A stretch of DNA of 64,000 bases from the NCBI RefSeq assembly GCF_002741035.1, contig NZ_CP016808.1:4388501-4452500 (forward strand), read 5' to 3'. A program made the position numbers and the translations under genes. Positions 60,810 through 64,000 of the stretch are shown piece after piece. Under the pieces are notes generated by a model. It saw only the letters and a list, made by a program, of their open reading frames with translations. It was not told the origin of the DNA and searched no databases. Within the stretch, counting starts at the first letter, position 1; each line of letters opens with the position of its first letter. Source of the DNA: Paenibacillus sp. BIHB 4019. Its GTDB lineage: Bacteria > Bacillota > Bacilli > Paenibacillales > Paenibacillaceae.

Positions 60810-61589
60810 ATGAATATTCACGGAAAATGGACACTTGTTACAGGGGCATCATCAGGTATAGGAGAGCAGTTCGCCAGACAATTGGCGGAGAAAGGCAGCC
60901 ACTTGGTGCTTGTAGCGCGGTCGGAGAGCAAGCTGAAAAGCCTGGCCGCCGAGCTTAGCAAAAAACACGGCATACAAGCAAAGGCCATTGCGCTGGATTT
61001 GTCCAAGGAGGGTGCGCCGAGCGAGCTGTATCAGCAATGCCAGCAGCTGAAGCTGGATATTGAGCTGCTTATCAATAATGCAGGCTTTGCTACACATGGT
61101 TTGTTCGAGCAAGTATCGGGCGAGCGCCAGCATGAGGAGATTATGCTCAATGTTGCAGCGGTAGTGAGCCTGACCCATCTGTTTTTGCCGGGCATGCTGC
61201 GCAGAAGCTCAGGAACCGTCATTAATGTAGCCTCCACTGCGGGCTTTCAGCCGCTTCCTTATATGGCCGTCTACGGGGCGACGAAAGCTTTCGTCTTATC
61301 GTTCACGGATGCTCTATCGTGGGAAAATCGCAACCGCGGCGTGAAGTTTTTTGCCTTCTGTCCCGGCTCGACCGATACGGATTTCTTTAAGGTCGTAGGT
61401 ACGGAATCCGCTTCCGTCGGGAAAAAAGATACACCGGAAAAAATCGTCAAGGAGGCGCTGCGCAAGCTGGCGCAAGGCAAGTCGTATTTTGTACCGGGTA
61501 TGCAAAATTATCTCGGTGCGCAGCTGTCGCGCTTCGTCACCCGCAGGCAGTCGCTTCGGGTCGTAGGAGGCATGCTGAAGCCGCACTAA
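60810..61589 (+). CDS. Short-chain dehydrogenase/reductase
   Basis: This 259-residue classical SDR has the cofactor motif LVTGASSGIGEQFARQLAEK, NNAGFATHG (NNAG), a catalytic Ser in VINVASTAGFQ, and YGATKAFVL (YxxxK). The basic ARSE after the second strand suggests NADPH. The group resembles DltE/YqjQ-type reductases. AGGAGGACGTTAT precedes the start. It is co-transcribed with the SMP-30-like gene 42 bp downstream and probably controlled by the divergent TetR. The substrate is unknown. Confidence 0.92.
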   Translation: MNIHGKWTLVTGASSGIGEQFARQLAEKGSHLVLVARSESKLKSLAAELSKKHGIQAKAIALDLSKEGAPSELYQQCQQLKLDIELLINNAGFATHGLFEQVSGERQHEEIMLNVAAVVSLTHLFLPGMLRRSSGTVINVASTAGFQPLPYMAVYGATKAFVLSFTDALSWENRNRGVKFFAFCPGSTDTDFFKVVGTESASVGKKDTPEKIVKEALRKLAQGKSYFVPGMQNYLGAQLSRFVTRRQSLRVVGGMLKPH

Positions 61590-61631
61590 CGATCCCTTTC
61601 GCTATTACATCAACTTAGAGGAGTTATTTAA

Positions 61632-62768
61632 ATGACAACTATAGTGAAAAAAACGAAAGCTCCCGCCAAAAGAAAAATCATCAGCCGGGTGGCCTTATCC
61701 CTAGTAGGGCTGCTCGTGGCAGGTGCGCTGGTGTTTATTGCAATACCATCCCCAGTCGACCCGGTAAAATGGATCGCGCCAACCGCGCCTGCTTTCGAGG
61801 CGGAAGGGCCGTGGCAGCAGAACGACAAGCTCAGCTCCGCCCAACTGGTTACGGATGCCCCGCATTTTCCAGAGTTTATTGCCTTTGATCAGGATGGACA
61901 GCTCTATACAGGCGATTCCGACGGTAAAATCTATAAAGTTCCGTTCGATGCGCAGGGCAATTCCGGACAGGCAGAAGTGTTTGCAGATACGCAAGGAACA
62001 CCTAATGGCATGATGTTTGATGCTGACGGGAATCTTATTGTGACCGATGTACAGAAAGGCCTGCTGAAGGTATCTCCAGCAGGAGAGGTAGAGGTGCTTG
62101 CCGATTCGGTCGATGGCGAGCCGATTTATTTAGCCAATGAGCTTGATATCGCGAAGGATGGCACGGTTTATTTTTCAGATACATCGAATTATGGCAAGGT
62201 GAGCTTTAAGGAGTTGGCGGAAAACAAGCCGCACGGACGGCTGCTGAAATATGATCCAGCGACGAAGCAAACCTCGGTGCTGCTGGACGGTCTTTATTTT
62301 GCCAATGGAATTGCGCTGTCTGCTGATGAGGATTTTGTGCTGGTGGCGGAGTCGTATCACTATCAGATGACCCGTTATTGGCTTGCGGGCGAGAAGCAGG
62401 GGACGGCGGATATTTTTGCTGAAAATATGGCGGGCTTCCCGGACAATGTAACGCGCGATGCACAAGGGAACTTCTGGGTCGGCATTTTCACGACCCGCTT
62501 GGCGTTTGCCGATCAAATGCACAGCAGCCCGTGGCTGGCTGGCCTGATGGCTAAAGTGCCGCAAGCGCTGCTTAATGGTGCCAGCGCCCCGGTGAAGCAT
62601 GGGCTTGTCGCCAAATACAGCCCGCAAGGGGAGCTGCTTGAGAGCTGGCATGACCCGGAGGGCACGCTTTATGGCATAACGACAGCGGTCAATCATAACG
62701 GCTATTTATATATCGGGACAGCGCCGGGCGGCAGCGAAGGCGTGTATCGCGTGCCTTTGTCCAAGTAA
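61632..62768 (+). CDS. SMP-30/strictosidine synthase-like protein, membrane anchored
   Basis: In this 378-residue protein a basic N-terminus and one hydrophobic segment (about residues 17-38, VALSLVGLLVAGALVFIAIP) anchor it, with a six-bladed beta-propeller outside. Typical motifs are FPEFIAFDQDGQLYTGDSDG, NGMMFDADGNLIVTD, LANELDIAKDGTVYFSDTSN and GFPDNVTRDAQGNFWVGIF, as in SMP-30/gluconolactonase and strictosidine synthase-like hydrolases with a metal site. The bases after its stop (62769-62960) hold no gene. Partnered with the SDR, it may act on a lactone or ester. Confidence 0.88.
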   Translation: MTTIVKKTKAPAKRKIISRVALSLVGLLVAGALVFIAIPSPVDPVKWIAPTAPAFEAEGPWQQNDKLSSAQLVTDAPHFPEFIAFDQDGQLYTGDSDGKIYKVPFDAQGNSGQAEVFADTQGTPNGMMFDADGNLIVTDVQKGLLKVSPAGEVEVLADSVDGEPIYLANELDIAKDGTVYFSDTSNYGKVSFKELAENKPHGRLLKYDPATKQTSVLLDGLYFANGIALSADEDFVLVAESYHYQMTRYWLAGEKQGTADIFAENMAGFPDNVTRDAQGNFWVGIFTTRLAFADQMHSSPWLAGLMAKVPQALLNGASAPVKHGLVAKYSPQGELLESWHDPEGTLYGITTAVNHNGYLYIGTAPGGSEGVYRVPLSK

Positions 62769-62960
62769 ACTTCCAAAGAGCCCCGACTTTTCTGCGCGCC
62801 CAGAGCCACTCGTTTTCGTATTCATTATTTAAATTGGAAAATCAATAATCTCTATTAGACGGCAGCAGGAAACAGGTGATAAGGTGAATTTAACTTAATT
62901 CATATTATAATCATGTGAATAGTGGTATATCGACCTTTTATCCTGAGAGGAGCAACAAGC

Positions 62961-64000
62961 ATGAAATTTGCTTTATTCAGCTTGCTGATGAATATTCCCA
63001 ATGCCGTCACTGGAGAGGCGCTCACCACGCAGCAAAAATTTCAAAATGTGCTAAATCAGGCGGTGCTGGCAGAAAAGCTTGGCTTTGACGCTTATGGGGT
63101 GGGGGAGCGGCATGGCGCGCCGTTTTTGTCCTCGTCGCCTCCTGTCATTCTCACTGCGATTGCCGCCAGAACGTCGCGCATTCGTCTGCTTACGACGGTT
63201 ACCGTATTGAGCGTGCTTGACCCGGTGCGCGTAGCCGAGGATTATGCGACGCTGGACCATCTGTCCGGCGGGCGGCTGGAGCTCATTATTGGCAAGGGAA
63301 ATGATCCGCGGCATTATCCGCTGTTTGGCATTACGGAAGAGGAGCAGTGGGAATCGATGGCGGAGCGGTATGCCCTGCTTAATCGGCTATGGACCGAGGA
63401 AGAGGTAAGCTGGGAAGGTCGCTACCGCACTCCGCTCGACAAGGTGACGACGCAGCCGCGTCCCTTCCAAGCCCGCATTCCAATCTGGCATGGGAGCGCA
63501 TCGAGCCCGCTATCAACGGAGCTGGCGGCTAAATACGGCGAGCCGATTTTTTCCTCCAACAGCTTTCATCCACAGGCGAAATATAAGGCGCTGATTGATC
63601 ATTACCGCGAGCGCTGGGCATTTTACGGGCATGATCCAAAGAATGCGGTCGTTGGTTCGGGAGCAGGCAGCTTATATTTGGCGGACACGAATGAGGAGGC
63701 GGTTCGGCGCTACCGCCCCTATTATAACGCCTTCCAGTCGACGGATTCTGCGAAGCATAATCAATCGCCGTTCAAGGATTTGGAGGATAATATTGCGAAT
63801 GGGCCCGCCCTTGTCGGCAGTGCGGAGCATGTGATTGAGAAGATTTTGAATTATCAACAAGCGTTTGGGCACGAGGTGCTGAGCATAAGCGTGGATGGGC
63901 TGACGGAGGCGGAGCAGCGCGAGCAGATGGAGCGTTTTGCCGCGGATGTCATTCCGGTATTAAAGCGGGAAATTCCGAGCAAGGTTTGGGAAGGCAAGCC
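62961..64000 (+). CDS. LLM-class flavin-dependent oxidoreductase (3' end beyond the window)
   Basis: The first 346 residues are present; the frame is still open at base 64000. It starts MKFALFSLLMNIPNA with GAGAGGAGCAACAAGC upstream. Bacterial luciferase-like motifs are GFDAYGVGERHGAPF, LDHLSGGRLELIIGKGND (flavin-phosphate region) and QPRPFQARIPIWHGS. It resembles the CE1758-type LLM oxidoreductases, which use FMN or F420-like cofactors; the substrate is unknown. At about 350 residues it should be nearly complete. It is missing from simple ORF lists because it has no stop in the window. Confidence 0.9.
   Translation, partial: MKFALFSLLMNIPNAVTGEALTTQQKFQNVLNQAVLAEKLGFDAYGVGERHGAPFLSSSPPVILTAIAARTSRIRLLTTVTVLSVLDPVRVAEDYATLDHLSGGRLELIIGKGNDPRHYPLFGITEEEQWESMAERYALLNRLWTEEEVSWEGRYRTPLDKVTTQPRPFQARIPIWHGSASSPLSTELAAKYGEPIFSSNSFHPQAKYKALIDHYRERWAFYGHDPKNAVVGSGAGSLYLADTNEEAVRRYRPYYNAFQSTDSAKHNQSPFKDLEDNIANGPALVGSAEHVIEKILNYQQAFGHEVLSISVDGLTEAEQREQMERFAADVIPVLKREIPSKVWEGK

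Overview
The window comes from the chromosome of a low-to-mid G+C, endospore-forming member of the Bacillota, most likely Paenibacillus or a close relative. The evidence is an alpha/beta-type small acid-soluble spore protein, the ytaF sporulation membrane gene beside mutM and coaE, nrdR, strong AGGAGG-type ribosome sites with some TTG and GTG starts, many lipoproteins, and a high density of AraC, LysR, TetR, Crp and ECF regulators. The genus is an inference from gene style, not from a database search.

Layout. 1-3.4 kb: housekeeping (mutM end, ytaF, coaE, lytic transglycosylase, SASP, nrdR). 3.5-7.2 kb: an acetyltransferase, the formaldehyde-fixing hxlA-hxlB-hxlR group, a gene fragment and an aldo/keto reductase. 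7.3-8.8 kb: a TetR gene, then a 227-bp tandem repeat ending at tRNA-Ala(GGC). 8.8-14.8 kb: an NDH-2-like flavoprotein, the first of three AraC/siderophore-binding-lipoprotein fusions, a ydcZ-crp-ydcZ operon and a DUF2975/Xre pair. 14.8-22.2 kb: EcsC-like protein and a sulfonate-type ABC transporter/monooxygenase/aminotransferase operon with a divergent LysR gene. 22.4-25.1 kb: MFS transporter, Lrp-type and LysR regulators. 25.2-35.4 kb: a more G+C-rich catabolic island. 35.5-39.2 kb: tautomerase/carboxymuconolactone decarboxylase fusion, a structured RNA candidate and a MalT-like LuxR regulator. 39.4-47.4 kb: a five-gene operon resembling E. coli yehQ/yehL/yehM/yehP plus a HEAT-like protein. 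47.5-55.4 kb: a 98-bp repeat array, small enzymes, an ECF41 sigma gene, an ABC-2 membrane protein with PadR and Crp regulators, and an AlkC-like protein. 55.5-59.7 kb: two more AraC/lipoprotein fusions. 59.8-64 kb: TetR gene divergent from an SDR/SMP-30 pair, and a partial LLM monooxygenase.

Most notable points. (1) Three paralogous genes each encode an AraC regulator, then, in the same open frame, a Fur box, a ribosome site, an ATG and a lipoprotein signal leading to a siderophore-type binding protein. Each could make both a membrane-spanning regulator-receptor and a separate iron-controlled lipoprotein. (2) The island at 25.4-35.4 kb has the enzymes to take homoserine via aspartate semialdehyde, aspartate, fumarate and malate to pyruvate, with a permease and a GntR regulator; it separates the halves of a LysR/tautomerase locus. 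(3) The ECF41 sigma gene and the flavoprotein gene 42 kb away share an almost identical TGTCACA-N16-CGTTA promoter. (4) The yeh-like MoxR/VWA operon has no known function. (5) A candidate structured RNA precedes the MalT-like gene.

All calls rest on reading the sequence and recognising families; no searches were run.
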